The notes: generated by a model from the sequence alone, not told the origin. Numbered from the stretch's first letter, positions 34,486-47,564 are shown. The stretch: DNA of 64,000 bases from Monodelphis domestica (GCF_027887165.1 NC_077232.1:17359755-17423754), one strand, 5' to 3'. Numbers and translations: made by a program.

Positions 34486-36289
34486 GCTTCCTTTTTATTT
34501 CTTAAAAGAGGAAAAAGTTGAGTGACTCATCCAAGAATATGGTCAAGATCCTAAACATTTAGTTGTTTTTGATTTATTGAGATCCAAATACTTGGAAAGA
34601 GGCTACAGGATCTTCAGATTCTGGATTCTAAGAGCTTCTTGGCTCAGGAATACAATGAAGGAGCAGGTTGGAGAACTCATTCAACAGGCAAAGACAACAC
34701 ACTCAGCCTCCCTCACAAGGTGACAGGAAATAAGTGAGCAAGAAACCTCCCTAGTGCTCTTTTGGCTTGGCCAGAATTCATGCTGCTCTCCCTGTGGTGG
34801 AAGAGTCTTTCAGTTCACATGAGGTCTTGGTGTCTCCTCTAAGTCTTAAGTGCAAGAAGAGCAGATCATTAAAGCCACATCAATTTTCCACAAAGGAATT
34901 GGACCAATTATATTCATTGGCTCTTCAACCATCAACTCCCCTGCATTTATCTGATTCTGGCACCTAACATCCTTTCAAATATGTTATATATTACAATCAC
35001 AGGCTCAGGATCATGAGACCATAGCCAAAGTAAAGTCTAATTTTCTAGATGAAAAAATTGAAAACCAAAAAGGCAAAGAGACTTACCCAAGGAAACTCAG
35101 CTAGCAAACAGCAGAGTCAGAAATAGGAAGGGGAAGGAAGGGAACATGAATTTATTCAGCACCTACTTTACTGCTAGGCACTGTTCTAAGTGCTCTACAA
35201 GTTTTATTTCATTTGTTGCTTACAATTCTGTGAGGCAGGTGCTATTATCATTCCCATTTTAATTGAGGAAACTGAGGCATATATTAAATGATTTTGCAGT
35301 GGTCACATACCAAAGAAGTAACTGAGGCAGGATTTGACCCTTTTAAGGTCTTGGTATTTCCAAGCCTATAACACTATCCACTGAGCCACATAGCTATCTT
35401 TAATTCACATTCTCTGCTTCCAAATGCAGTGCTCTTTGAATCCTTTCGGAATGAATGCGCAGAATCTTACTCAACTCAAGATTACAGCATCACATATTTA
35501 TAGCTGCAAGGGAGCTGAGAGATCTGCTGACCCAACATCATGTTTATACTATTTCTTCCTCCCCCAGGAATCACAAAACCTCAGAATCTGAGAAGAGATC
35601 TTGTTGGCTGTCTATTCTACCATGTGCATGAATGGAATTCCCACTATAAAATATCATAGTAGTGGCCACCCAGCGTATTGTGAAAGGCCTTCAGGGAAAA
35701 GAACCCATCACCTCCTAAGATAGCCCAGTCTATCTGTAGACATCCCTCATTTTTAGCGAGTTTTTTCCCCATGATATTAAGCCTAATTTTGTCATTTTGC
35801 AGATTATACTCAGTGCTCCTACTTCTGCCCTCTGGATCCCAAACTGAACAAATAGAATCCCTCCTTAAGATGAGAGCCATCATTGGAACATAGCTCTTCT
35901 TCCCCCTCCCCAAGCATTCCCATCTCCAGGCTAGTATTCCCCTTCCCTTCAATCAATTCAGATGGGATATCACTGAGTCAGTAGTTGTGGTTGCTCTCTT
36001 CTGCATACTTTTAAGCTTCTGACTTTCCTTCTTAATGTGTGATGAGGAAATCTGAACTCCAAACTCTCAGTGAGGTCTAACAGACATAATACAGTGGGAC
36101 GATCACCTGCTTGCTCAGGAGGGAAAATTCTTCTCACACAAAGCCACAGTTGTCTTAGCCATCACGTCACTGTTGTTACTGTTTGATAACGATCTTACAA
36201 CCCGCTCCAACCTGTGACTTGGAGACATCTTTCTCCCAGGCTTTACCGTATTATGAAGTTTTAGGAACATCAAAACTACTTTGGAAACT
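34486..36289. other. Gene-free stretch with CORE-SINEs
   Basis: 35150-35400 is a CORE-SINE-like element: 'tgctaggcactgttctaagt', 'gaggcaggtgctattatcat', 'ggaaactgaggca', 'ccactgagccacatagc'. A short reversed MIR-like piece lies at 35040-35130. The rest shows no gene or named repeat. Confidence 0.5.
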
Positions 36290-36481
36290 GTATACATTAA
36301 CAGAAATATTGGAAGATGATCAGCTGTGAAGACTAAACTATTATCAGCAAAGCAAGTTTCCAAGATATCCACAAGGGATTCATGAAGAAAAATGTTCTCC
36401 ATAGGCAAAGAAGGAACTCTTGAGGTGTGACTACAGGTCAAAGGATGCCATCATCTACTTTATTTCCCTTATGATGTGTTT

Positions 36482-36677
36482 TAAACTCGTACTTTCCATC
36501 TGAGTATCAATATGATGTATTGGTTCCAAAGAGGAAGAGCAGTAAAGGCCAGGCAATGGGGGTGAAGTGACTTACCCAAGGTCACACAACTAGAAAGTGC
36601 CTAAGGCCAGATTTCAACCAAGGACCTATCATCTCGAAACCTGGCTCTCAATCTCCTGAGTCACCTAACTGCCCCTA
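36482..36677 (-). repeat. Marsupial CORE-SINE
   Basis: Reverse copy, from 'tactttccatctgagtatca' to 'gagtcacctaactgcccc'. It lies head to tail with the next SINE. Confidence 0.85.
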
Positions 36678-36691
36678 TAAGTTTTTCTTTT

Positions 36692-36896
36692 TCTTTTTTT
36701 TTTAACCCTTACCTTCCATCTTGTAATCAATACTGTGTATTGGCTCCAAGGCAGAAGAGTGGTAAGGGCTAGGCAATGGGGGTCAAGTGACTTGCCTAGG
36801 GTCACCCAGCTGGGAAGTGTCTGAGGACAGATTTGAACCTAGAACCTCCCATCTCTAGGCCTAACCCTCAATCCACGGAGCCACCCAGCTGCCCCC
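36692..36896 (-). repeat. Marsupial CORE-SINE (left arm copy)
   Basis: Near-consensus reverse copy, 'aacccttaccttccatcttg' to 'gagccacccagctgcccccc'. Its paralogue is 54506-54700. It lies at the left edge of the large direct duplication. Confidence 0.9.
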
Positions 36897-37284
36897 CATT
36901 AGTTTTTCTTAAATTGTACAAGTGTTATGTTTCTTCTGCCATAGCATGAACAATATGGAAATATGTTTTTTTTTTCTTGAAAACACTGGTATAGCCTATA
37001 TCATACTATCTAGAAGGTTACATAGTAAGAGAGAGATTCTAAATTGTTAAATGGGAGAAACTAATTGCCAAAAATTGTTTCTACGTGTAATTTTAAAAGA
37101 TTTTTTATACTATCTGGAACCGATTAGGTATTCAACACGCAGCACTAAATGACCAAAGTGAGATACACAAAGAGAACTGCTGAGAAAACTGGAAAATAGT
37201 ATAGTTAGAAATTAGGATTGAACCAACATCTCACAGCAGAAATCAACATAAAAACAATATGGATACATGATTTAGAAAGGACGA

Positions 37285-37490
37285 ATGAGGGAGCAGCTAG
37301 GTGACTTAGTAGATTGGGAATTGGGCCCAGAGAAAGAAGGTACTGGGTTCAAATTTGGCCTCAGATACTTCCCAGCCGTGAAATACTGGCCAAATCACTT
37401 AACCCCCATTGCCTAGCCCTTACCACTCTTCAGCCTTGGAACCAATACAGAGTATTGATTCTAATATAGAAGGCAAGGGTTTTAAAAATA
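37285..37490 (+). repeat. Marsupial CORE-SINE
   Basis: Forward copy: 'agggagcagctaggtgactt', 'gggttcaaatttggcctcag', 'cattgcctagcccttaccac', with the 'ggcaagggttttaaaaa' tail. Paralogue at 55103-55305. Confidence 0.9.
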
Positions 37491-38142
37491 AAAGAAATAA
37501 AGGGTGATATATAAACAAATTAAGGGAACAGAATGATGTACTTGTCAGAGGTATGAATAAGGGAAGAATTTATGACCAAACAAGATATATAAAACCCTTA
37601 TGAGATGTAAAAATGATCTTTTTGAATGCATTAAATGAGTCAGTCTTTGACTCATTAAACCAAGATTAGAAGAAAAACAAACAAAAACAAAAAAATGGGA
37701 ACTTCTCTGCCAGTATTCTGCTTTGTTTTCCATTGCTCTTTGGATCTCCTGAGATTATGCTTAGTGGTGAGGGCAATGCAACAATGCAACTGACAGTGTT
37801 TAGACACTATTTCCAGTAGAAGCCTGATGGCACATAAGAACAAGGAGTTGTTTTGCACCTGGATCATTCTGTAAAAGGGAATTCTTAATCCCTTTCTCTA
37901 ATTTAACTGGGGATCTGGAGGTCCTTTGAACATGGAGATGTGTAAAAATAGCCCAGCACACAGTGCAAGGAAGTAGAAAGCAGAGAGATGGGAAATGAGG
38001 TAAGAAAGGGATATAAGAGGCCATTGCAAGGACTGAGAGGGGCTTTTTGACCCTTTTGGGGTGGGAGGTGGTTGGTCGTTGAGGGTTGGTCATTGATGGT
38101 TCCTTTCTGGTATTATGGGTAGGTGATTAGTTAGTAGTTGGG

Positions 38143-38149
38143 ATAGATG

Positions 38150-38198
<49 letters not shown>

Positions 38199-38212
38199 GT
38201 AGGTAGGTAGGT

Positions 38213-38279
<67 letters not shown>

Positions 38280-38364
38280 GAGAGAGATACAGAGAGCAGA
38301 GATACATACATAGATAGATGAAGGGATAGAGGGATAGATGAATTGATAGATGGATAGATAGATG

Positions 38365-38409
<45 letters not shown>

Positions 38410-38497
38410 GTAGAGAGAGAGAGAGAGAGAGATACAGAGAGCAGAGATACATACATAGATAGATGAAGGGATAGAGGGATAGATGAATGGATAGATG

Positions 38498-38551
<54 letters not shown>
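38143..38551. repeat. Compound GATA/GA/GGTA microsatellite
   Basis: Blocks of (GATA)n, (GGTA)n and (GA)n alternate. A 'tacagagagcagagatacat' unit occurs twice, so the array grew by a larger-scale internal duplication. The right-arm counterpart (60381-60611) lacks the GA blocks. The long S-L and Y-L-S-I open frames across it are artefacts. Confidence 0.95.
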
Positions 38552-38552
<1 letters not shown>

Positions 38553-40257
38553 TCTGCTTGGTGAGCTGAGCTAAAGGGTGATCAGCTAGACTTTCCCTAA
38601 TGGGAGTTATAGGTAGTTTTAGATAGTTATAGGGTAGCTAGTTGGGTATTAGGCAATTTCTTTCTCTACCTCTTTCCTATATTTCCCTCCCTTAATATAT
38701 TCATTTTACTATATTACTTTACTATCTCTATTTTAGTAAAAATACATTGTCAATTGTTAAAAGCTACAAGAAGTGTTCTTTTCTTTGGCTTAAAGGAGTA
38801 ATATTAATTTACAACTGTACTGAATTCTCATTAAAACTTAAGTTTCTAAAAGCTGCTCTCTTATTTTGTCAAAACTCCTAATTTAGCCCTTATAATTCCC
38901 ACTGTGCACATGATGTAATGTGGGCACTATTCTTCCCATACTAATGATGCTAGTATTTAGAGATGAGCAGGACCGTGGAGGAAATTAATTCAACTCCCTC
39001 ATGTTGCAGATGGGAAAAGAGAGGCTCAGAAGGGGGAAGTGACTTGTCTGAGGTCCCACCTAACAAAGACCAAAGACAGTTTCAAACTCCAGTCTCCTGA
39101 TTTGAAATTGAGTTATCTTTCTCCCTTACAACACTTAAGTCATGAACATTTTTTTGTTATTTAAAAGAACTACAATTACTATCACAGAATTCATCTCATA
39201 TTGGTTCCCCCATATGGATGTTTAGGCAAAGTATTTGTCTCTTTGTCTAGTTTATTTGGAAATTATATTCTGTTTGGGAATAGTTTCTGTCCTGGGAAAT
39301 CTCCCAGATAGAACTCCAGAGAATGTTCTGGCATTACAGAGGATCCTATGAGAATACATCTCTACTCTATTCCTCTTCCTCAGATCCCTCTGGGGTGGGA
39401 AAACAGATTCAAGGAAGGGAGTGAAGGATATACATTTTCATGGGTCTCAACATCAACGATGCTGCCTCCTCAGTCTGAAAGAGATTTTCTCTCATTAACT
39501 CACTTTAGAGCTTTTTAAAAAATTAAGAAGGAACACCATTGTGATGGCCAATAGAAAAGCTCATGGGATTTCTGTCGTGTTCTAAAAGTAGTTTAGAAAA
39601 TGTTATAGTCATTTCCAGAAAGAGCACTGAGGAACAATTAGAAGTCTTCTTACCAAAACAAACAAACAAACAAAAAGAATTAGATCCAAGAAGGACCTTA
39701 GAGATCATATCATCCATGAATTCTTATTTTGCAGATGAGGAAACTGAGGCAATGAAATGTTCAGTGGCTTCTCCATGGCCCCAACACATAATAAATGGGA
39801 AATCCAGGGATTTAAAAGAGCTTTCCTAATTCCCAGTTCAACACTCTTTCAACTGCATGACACCATCATCCTCTCATTGGTGGGGATCAGGAGTATACAA
39901 ATTGGGACCAGCAGTTGACTTTTGTCCTTTTGCTAAACTATATCACACAATATGGAAATAAGAATATGAAATAAGAGCAAAGTGTTTTGTCATGGGTGGG
40001 TCAAGGAAGACTTTCTCCTTGGACATCGAGGTCTGACACCTCTTTGTATATTTGAAGGGTCCCTGGCAACTCCAACACTGTTTCAATAGAAACCCACCTC
40101 TGGCCACTCCTGGGCAACTGTAAATAATTTTAGATCAGGCCAAGTGATAGAGGAAGCGTCTATAGCCTAGCTAAGTGAGGAGCTTCAGCACCAAAGTGTT
40201 GGTCAATACATGCTAAATTTTGCTTTTACCGTAACTCCTCATTAAAAGTATTTGCTT
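38552..40257. other. Gene-free sequence in left arm
   Basis: The stretch is unique except for a MIR/THER-like SINE at about 39680-39870: 'gaccttagagatcatatcat', 'cagatgaggaaactgaggca'. It is almost identical to 60612-62316. Confidence 0.55.
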
Positions 40258-40430
40258 GGGCAGCCAAGTGACACAGTGGATAAAGTTCCAGGCCTGGAGC
40301 TGAGAGGGTCTGTGTTCAAATCTGGCCTCAGACACTTCCAAGTTGTGTTAACTTGAGCAACCCCAGCTAACAGCTCTTACCACTCCTCAGACTTAGAATT
40401 CATACTAGGACAGAAGGTAAAATTTTAAAT
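40258..40430 (+). repeat. CORE-SINE, forward, old copy
   Basis: 'gggcagccaagtgacacagt', 'gtgttcaaatctggcctcag', 'cacttccaagttgtgttaac'. Paralogue at 62317-62490. Confidence 0.75.
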
Positions 40431-41449
40431 GTATGTATAGATTTGCTAAAGTGAAGAAGGGCTTCCATTTGCAACAGGAACCTAAATGTCCACAGGGCTA
40501 AAATAATGGATGCTACATATACTGAGAGAAGGAAAATGCCTAAGCATCATTTGGGTGACAGAATTAAATATTATGCAAAGAGAAGCAAAGAAGCCCTTTT
40601 TGTATACTTTGCCCTTGTTTCAGAACTAATGCTTCTTTCATTTTGAATATGTGTGGAGTTTGGAAAGGGCTGCCTTCAAACATATTTGTTGGATTTACAG
40701 TATAGAAATTTGTTTTGCTTGAGAGGAGGGAGATGAGATAGAAAAAGAAGTAGAAACTCCCTCTCTCACCTTTGGGCATTTTTTCTCCCTATCCACTATG
40801 TCTGGAATGCTTTTTGCCTTCATTTCCATCTCCTGGCTTCCCTGGTTTTCTTCAGGTCTCAACTAAAGTCCCATCTTCTACAGGGAGTCTCTCAATCCTT
40901 CTTATTCCTGGTGCCTTCCCTCTGGTGATAATTTCCTATTTTTTGAGTGCAAGGACTAGTTATTGTCTTTCTTTTTATCTTCAGTGCTACTACATTGCTT
41001 GGCACATAGTAGGTGATTAAGGGTATTGACTAAGATTTTTCTGAATTAAACTTTTAATTGTTAAAAATTGAAAAAAATTTTAATAATAATAGTTGACATT
41101 TATATAACTCTTTAAAACTATGAAAATCACTTTTGCATATTGACACCAATAGTGAAGAAATTATTATTCCCGTTTTTCAGATGACAAAACTGATTCTCAT
41201 TGAAGTTAAGTAACTTGACCACTATTGAGTCTTGACCATCATTGCACAGATAGTAATACTAAGCAACACAGACAAGATTCAAACATATCTTTCAGATTCC
41301 CAGGACAGTTCTCCAGTGAGTATGCCATGATTTAGATAGATATTTTTCTAGCTTGCTACCACTGTGAAGTTGGGGGAAAGCATTTTCTTATGTAGAGTTC
41401 TTTTTTTCTCCTTAGCCCTGACAGTCCTAATTTCTCTTAAAAAGTAAAG

Positions 41450-41452
<3 letters not shown>
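40431..41452. other. Gene-free sequence in left arm
   Basis: No gene. 41085-41290 resembles an old SINE: 'agttgacatttatataactc', 'ttcagatgacaaaactgatt'. Matches 62490-63480. Confidence 0.45.
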
Positions 41453-41498
<46 letters not shown>

Positions 41499-41540
41499 AG
41501 AAGAAGAAGAAGAAGAAGAAGAAGAAGAAGAAGAAGAAGA
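41453..41540. repeat. (GA)n-(GAA)n microsatellite
   Basis: About 40 bases of GA followed by about 45 bases of AAG units. The right-arm counterpart near 63497-63525 is far shorter. Confidence 0.95.
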
Positions 41541-41992
41541 GAAAGAGAGCTCTTAATCAATGAGCCTCTTTCTACCAATAGAAGTTAAATTACTCCTTTA
41601 TAATGTCCCTATTACTTCTTGGAAAATGGATGTTAGAAACTTGAAAGTATTTGAGTAAAGAGTAAGACAATATTCAATATGGTGGATGTTCAACCTCAGA
41701 ATCATGAATACCTGGGTTCTAAGCTTGCCTCTCATTTAAATAGAATATGCAGGTCTGGATAAGTCATTTAAATTCCAAATACTACAGACAATTCTGACAC
41801 TTTTTATAAATAAGGTACCAATCTGAGTAATGGGAGGAAGTTTAATATTAAAGAGTTCCTACACTGATAAATTTATAGCCCCAGACAACCCACCCACTTA
41901 CTGCTCCAGCAAAACAAATGAACACAAAATTCAAATTAGAAAATACAACATAAATATCTATGCATCTGAAATAATGGCAAAAGTATTACAGG

Positions 41993-42165
41993 AGAGAAAC
42001 TAGATAGTGCAGTGGACAGAGCACTGGGCCTGATATCAGGTTTCCAGAGTTCAAAACTGGTATCAGACAGGTACTAGCTATATGACCCTGGGCAAGTCAT
42101 TTAACCATGTTTATGACCCAGGGTTCATGTAGAGTTGGACATGACTGTAATGAACAATAGAAATG
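41993..42165 (+). repeat. tRNA-derived SINE
   Basis: 'aaactagatagtgcagtgga', 'cagagcactgggcctgatat', 'gaccctgggcaagtcattta'. It lies just past the point where the comparison with the right arm runs out. Confidence 0.7.
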
Positions 42166-42239
42166 CTTCCCATGTAACTGAATTATTATTAAATTGATTA
42201 TTGTCTACTGGTAATAGTCTGGCTGTCAGTGGGCAACCA

Positions 42240-44518
42240 GTTCTTTAAAGGAACAAACTCATTAGATAATAGGACCTGCTTCGGTGTCACCAATATCACC
42301 TTCTTCTATGTCACCTAAAGATATTTCAAGATAAACATATGGATCACCATGAAATTTGAATCAACAAGATAATGTAGTTCTGCCAAAGCCTGCCTCTGGA
42401 CCTGCTTCATCAGTTTGACTTTCCATTATTATGATCAAATCCACCCCCTGGTTTCAGAAATGTCCACCTTCCTTTGGACAGAGGACACGAATCCTCAATT
42501 TACAAAATTTTTCTCCTTGGTTATTAGGGTTTGGGACCTAAACTACTTCCTTGTCACATTGGTGCCATTCTTCTGAAAGCAACTCAGCCTTCCTGGGAAG
42601 GGCCATTCCAAATACTGTCAACTACTCTAACGTCTATAAAGATTGGAGAGAAGGATTCTTGGATTCATTGCTCACATGTGAAGAAAGTATCTTCCATGAA
42701 ACTAATTGACTATATCCTATACATGCATTGGAGATAATATTCCATTGACAAGTGGATGCTGTTTCTTAACACATTGAATTCCTGATTTTTTTCTCTTTTC
42801 TCTTTTTCCTTATTTTATTATTGCTTTTCTTTTATTTTGATTAGAATATTTGATTTTTCCCTTTTCTCATTTCTTGTACTTAAGGTACATGCAATTAATA
42901 TTAATTTTTATTCTATAATAATATGTTTAAATGTATATATATGTATATATATACATATATATACTTGCTATAATATTAATACATACCCAAACAATTTTAG
43001 ACTGTGGGACTGTGATTAATGTTTGTGTCTGTTTCTAGGAAACGAGATAAAAAAGGAGCACAGAGACAACCTGAATAGAGCCAAAAAGAGCACAGGGGTC
43101 AAAAAAAGAAAGAAACTAATCCAGGTAGGATTGATACAATTCTAAGCCAATACAAAGGACTTGAACCTAGTGTGAGACTCAAGGTTGCAATGTTTGACAT
43201 ATGTTAAGACATAGGACTTCCTTGTATCCACACTCTGTGAAAATACTTACATACAAGTACCAAAGTTTGGCTATCATCCTGGCACCTCCTATCCCTGATA
43301 ATGAAGGTAAAATTAGACCAGGGAATGACACTTACCTATCAAAAAAAAATCTGGTCCTTTTTTTCCTCTTCTATAGTATGGCAACTTCCTGTAGCCTTGA
43401 CTGCAAATGTGTAAGTGAAATATTACTGCATTCTGTCCTACAGACTATGGGATTAGAAATTACTTTAATTGGATCCTAATATAAGGGCCTGTTAGAAATT
43501 TATTCTTGCTTACTCAAAATTTTGAACAAAAAAAAGATTTTTGATATTTTGATTCTGATTTTGAATTCTTCCTTCTTAGAAAAAAAAGTTTAATTTTTTA
43601 AATTATTTTTTTCTTTTTTTTTGTCTTTTATGTTTATTCTTTTGATAATTGACTCCCACACCCCATAATTCAATCTTGCATCCTGAGTTGAACTGGATGT
43701 TTCTCAACACCCTCTTCAGGGGGCAATTATATTTTCATAAAATCCAAGATTTAAATTTTTTGATTGAGAAAGATCTTCAGGGAAGAAGCTTGCTAACTCC
43801 TAAAATCCAGAGAATGAACTGTTTGCAGAAAGAAACCTAAACCCTTACACTACATCTGGAAGATCCAGAATGAACCTTGGTGTGTGGTTGATTGAACTGA
43901 AGGTTGAGTAAACATTTTTTGAATGTACAATCTTATGCCAAAAGGAGACTGCCCCTTATTGTATTTGTCAACGCACAAAAAAAAACACTGGTTTTGCTGT
44001 CTCTTTCTCTTCTATTTCCCTCTTATCTCTAACTTTTGTAGTTTTCCTCTTAGTAGGTAAAATTTTGTATGCACCAGCAGTTAGAGATTTTTGGGGTACA
44101 GGACACTTATGTGTAGTGATCACTTGGGGAGACTAGTCCCCTAATCATCATCAAGGGGGATTTTGATTTTTAGATTTTTTCTCCATTTTGCTTAGTCTAG
44201 CACCCAGGAATGTACACACCCACACTACACTGGCATGTGCTAGCAAGTGACAAATAACAAACAACTGACTGTCCCCTGGGCTGTCCTAAGCCAAGATTGA
44301 GTCACCATTGGCACATGTGAGACATAGGCTCTTCCTGTGGGGAGGCCTGGGTGTGAGTTGATCCTGGAATTCCAGCCTGGAGGAGATCCCTCAGACAGCT
44401 TCCTTGAGACAGCAATGTGGTGAGTGATAAGACTGACTCCCCATTCCCTTGGCTCTCAGTGGAGGCCACCTTGGCCAAGACCTTTGAACTCCTGCCTGGA
44501 TCAGCCTGAGCCTGAGCA
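42240..44518 (+). mobile_element. ERV fossil (gammaretrovirus-like) with 3' LTR
   Basis: A remnant of the integrase C-terminus lies at about 42531-42700 (SWEGPFQILSTT, then WIHCSHVKK), as in class I ERVs, so this is the 3' part of pol. The region behind it would be env but is not recognisable. A purine tract ends at about 44161 ('catcaagggggatttt') and is followed by the LTR at 44164-44518. That LTR is related to the solo LTR at 27884-28332. No 5' LTR, gag or most of pol is present. The element is old and broken. The left edge is approximate; on the right, unit C sequence resumes at about 44525. Confidence 0.7.
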
Positions 44519-44524
44519 GTTTAA

Positions 44525-47500
44525 ATTAAAAGTTTGAGTGTATAACTGATGTAGAATATTGGAATCACTTTTAGGAAAGATCACTATAATTTTAGTTTTA
44601 CTTAATTGTTTTATTTTGTTACAAGAAACTTTTCATGGATGGGAATACACATTTTTATAATGGAAAAAATATAATAAAACATTTTAATAATTATAGGGAT
44701 TGGACTAGATAACATCGAAAGTTCCTTCCAGTACTAACTTAATAATCCTATGGTTTTCAAATGTTAAACAACTCCAAGGGTTCTGGGAACTTGAATGAGG
44801 GATCGGCTCATATAATTCACATGAGTTCATCAGAATTTATATAATTTTCAGCTCTCAAGGGAATTTGATACAAATTTTAATGATCTATTCCCACTTGAAC
44901 CCTGGCTCAGAGGAGATGGAAAAGCCATATAAGCATTTAAGCTCCCTTCTCACCAAAGGAAGAAGAGAAAGAATTTTGCACACAAAAGAGTTTTTCAAGA
45001 GGTTTGCTAATCCTTTGTTCCACATTGACTTCTGAATTACCTTAAATCAGTATTATTGTCTGTAGGGTGAACTAAGGATATTTGTTCTACATTCCAGTTC
45101 TAGGGTGAAGAGGAGTCAAAATCTAGGAGACAAAGACCCTGAGTACTTTTGTAAATAATAAGATTAGAGAAAAAGAAGAAGCAATTAGTTAATAACAACA
45201 AAAAAATCCCTCTTACTTGGTTCTCAGTGAGTTATTCAGCATTTATCTTCACTGAGGAATGACAAGGAAGTCAGAAATCTGCATTGCAGAAGCTGACTCT
45301 GGATAGATCACAGTTGTCAATAGACAACTTCCTTAATGTTTATTAATGTAACTAATCCCTAAAGAGTATAGTACAATGGAAAGTGCTCTAGGTTGAGATT
45401 TGGTGGATGTTGGTTCAAATAATGGCTCAAAAATTTTCTAGTTGAATGGACAAGTCACTAAACCTAACTTTCCTTCAATGATCCTATGAGCCTCAGGATA
45501 TAAGATGGCAAACTTTGGCTCAACAAATGACCTGACTTGAAATGTATTTCTCCTGATCTTCATTGCCTCAATTTTAAAGGAATATCACCAACACCTTGGA
45601 CAGCTTCCATGACCCAGAAAAGCAATAACCAGGTAGTAGCATTTTCCAAATTGATGAGCTATGTCCTCTGCCTAAAGTAAGATAGTAATTTAAGAGTTTA
45701 GTTGGTTGGTTTGAACAATATTAGAAGCCACAGTAATCTATCTCAAAATTAAGGGTTTTTTTAGCATAAATTATCCTGTTTGTCTGTTTTGCAAATCAAA
45801 CTCATTCTTTTTACAGGCAACTTGACAGGAAGGTAGGCATTTCAATGGGATGAATCTGTTTCAAGAGAGAGTTGTTTACATATAGAAATTTTCCTGGTAC
45901 CAGTGACTAGTAACCATGAGAGAACAACTGATTTAGTTATTTGATCAGAAAAAATAGTACTTAGTTTTTATATAGAGCTTTGAGATTTCCAAAGAACTTT
46001 ATAGATATCTCATTTGATCTCACTGCACCAAAGAGGTACATACTATTATTAACCCCGGTTGAAAAGTGGGAAAATTTAGGTAGACAGAGGTTAAGTGACT
46101 TACCAAAATCATATATCTAGCAATTATCTAAAGTGGGATTTGAACTCAACTGTTTCTAGCTCTAGGTCCAGCACATTAACCACTATGCTATCAAGCTCCC
46201 TAGTATATACTCTACTCATTGTTCCTGAGCACACAGATCTTCATATTCCAATTCTTGTTTTCTGAATTTATGTAAGTGGTTTCAATCAGTATCAAGATGG
46301 GGAATTTCCAAAGTGGAAATATCCTTTATTTATACAAATTTGTACCCTCTCTGTAACTTAAGAGTCTTAGTGAGCTTGTGTACTGAGGGATTGAATGGCT
46401 TGCCTTTGATCACAAAATCAGGATATTTTAGAGGCAAGACTTGATTCCAGTTCTTCTTGAAATCAATGTCAAGGCCTGTTTTCCCTATGTAAACCAGACT
46501 TTCATCTTATTACACTTCCAAGTCCTTGGAAACTTCCAGCATTGTTCACTTGCAAAGACAACATAGATTCTCAAGGAGCATCAATTAAATTATTCTGATT
46601 ATGGCCTCCATCTGTGAAAGAAAAAATAAATGGGGGACTTTCCCTCTTTTCTTTTCTTTCTTTACCTTGTTTATGGTGAGAGTTAATTTGCATAGGCTGA
46701 ATAGGTGGGTAGAAAACAAAGAAAGAATAAAATAAAATATTTGCCTTCTCAGAAATGAGAAAAATGAAAGCTCCAGAGGCCTGGGATGAAGGGCCAATTT
46801 TTGTGAAAATCAAATATGATTAGAAATGCAGAAAACTCAGAACAATAACTGAAAAACAAAACAACAAATTGAAAATACTTTTCCCATTATCCCAGGGTAA
46901 TCCTAACTTCTTATGCTAAGATTTGTTTCTTACCACTCTTTCTAATGTCTCAACACATTTAGCATTTGTCATTTCATCCCTTTGGGTACGTCCTTTGCTA
47001 CTGTCAATTTGAGTGGCTCTGTACTGTAGAAAATAGTCTTGCTGAGGACTTCTGAAAAATCTGAAATTCATGGGTGGTTCACCATGGAAAATGGCTTCAA
47101 AAAGGGGCTCCATCACTTTTGAATGAACAAGTCACTAAACCCATCCAGACTTCAGTGTTCCTATAGTGATAAGACTCCTCACTTTGTCAGGATGGACATC
47201 CAGTCACAGTTACTCATTCCATCATTCAGGCTGGTCTTGAATCCTTTCCAGCTCCAACAGATCAGCCAGGGCACTTTTTCCTATCAATATTTCTCTGTGT
47301 TTTTCTCTTTCTCATATTTCTGTCTCTGTGCCTCTTTATCTCTTTCTCTCTGTCTCTGTCTTTCTTTCTGTCTCTTTCTCTTTCCTAGCAAAGGCTTGTA
47401 AAAGTCCCCTCAGGACCACAATGAAATATCAAAGCAGAATATTTATAGAGGAAATTACTGATGACAAAGCTTCTACTCGCCCATCATCTTCTACTTTTTG

Positions 47501-47564
47501 TTAATATAAAGCACTGAGTTGCCAGTGGATAATGCTGGACCTGAAGTCAGGAAAAACTATTGGA
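44525..47564. other. Upstream block of unit C
   Basis: 44530-46670 aligns with 7181-9392, and 46670-47560 with 10656-11500, without the rearrangement seen in unit B. SINEs sit at 45360-45500 and 45950-46200. No gene is supported. Confidence 0.65.

Larger units (their letters stand above)
36290..37090 (+). repeat. L1 3' tail interrupted by two tandem SINEs
   Basis: 36290-36480 ('ggaagatgatcagctgtgaa', 'tcatgaagaaaaatgttctc') and 36897-37060 ('catgaacaatatggaaatat', 'ggtatagcctatatcatact') form a marsupial L1 3' tail. SINEs at 36482-36677 and 36692-36896 split it. The second part recurs at 54701-54890. Confidence 0.55.
36692..42000 (+). repeat. Left arm of a large direct segmental duplication
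   Basis: 36692-37690 matches 54506-55815 and 37700-42000 matches 59939-64000, in the same order and orientation. By eye the first part and 37700-38140 differ by roughly 10%. From the microsatellite at 38143-38551 to about 41150 the arms are almost identical, with only a few differences per kilobase. The right arm holds an extra 4.1 kb (55830-59938) with OR-5. The match runs to the end of the window. Confidence 0.85.

Noticed and set aside
36115-36441. 108-residue minus-strand frame
   Set aside because: It overlaps an L1 3' tail and adjacent repeat-like sequence. No known domain is seen.
37285-37360. Possible tRNA genes at SINE heads
   Set aside because: The tRNA-like heads belong to CORE-SINEs, with a CORE part and tail, and do not form complete tRNAs.
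38090-38456. Open frames of 109-120 residues rich in S-L and Y-L-S-I on the minus strand
   Set aside because: They are translations of the GATA/GA microsatellite. The same holds for 60342-60698, 41348-41578 and 52944-53269.
38143-38551. CRISPR-like regular repeats
   Set aside because: The repeats are 2-4 base microsatellite units without spacers, in a vertebrate genome.
42837-43019. Small frame with I-Y-I-H-I-Y repeats
   Set aside because: It arises from the (TA)n-rich tract at 42930-42965 inside the ERV fossil.
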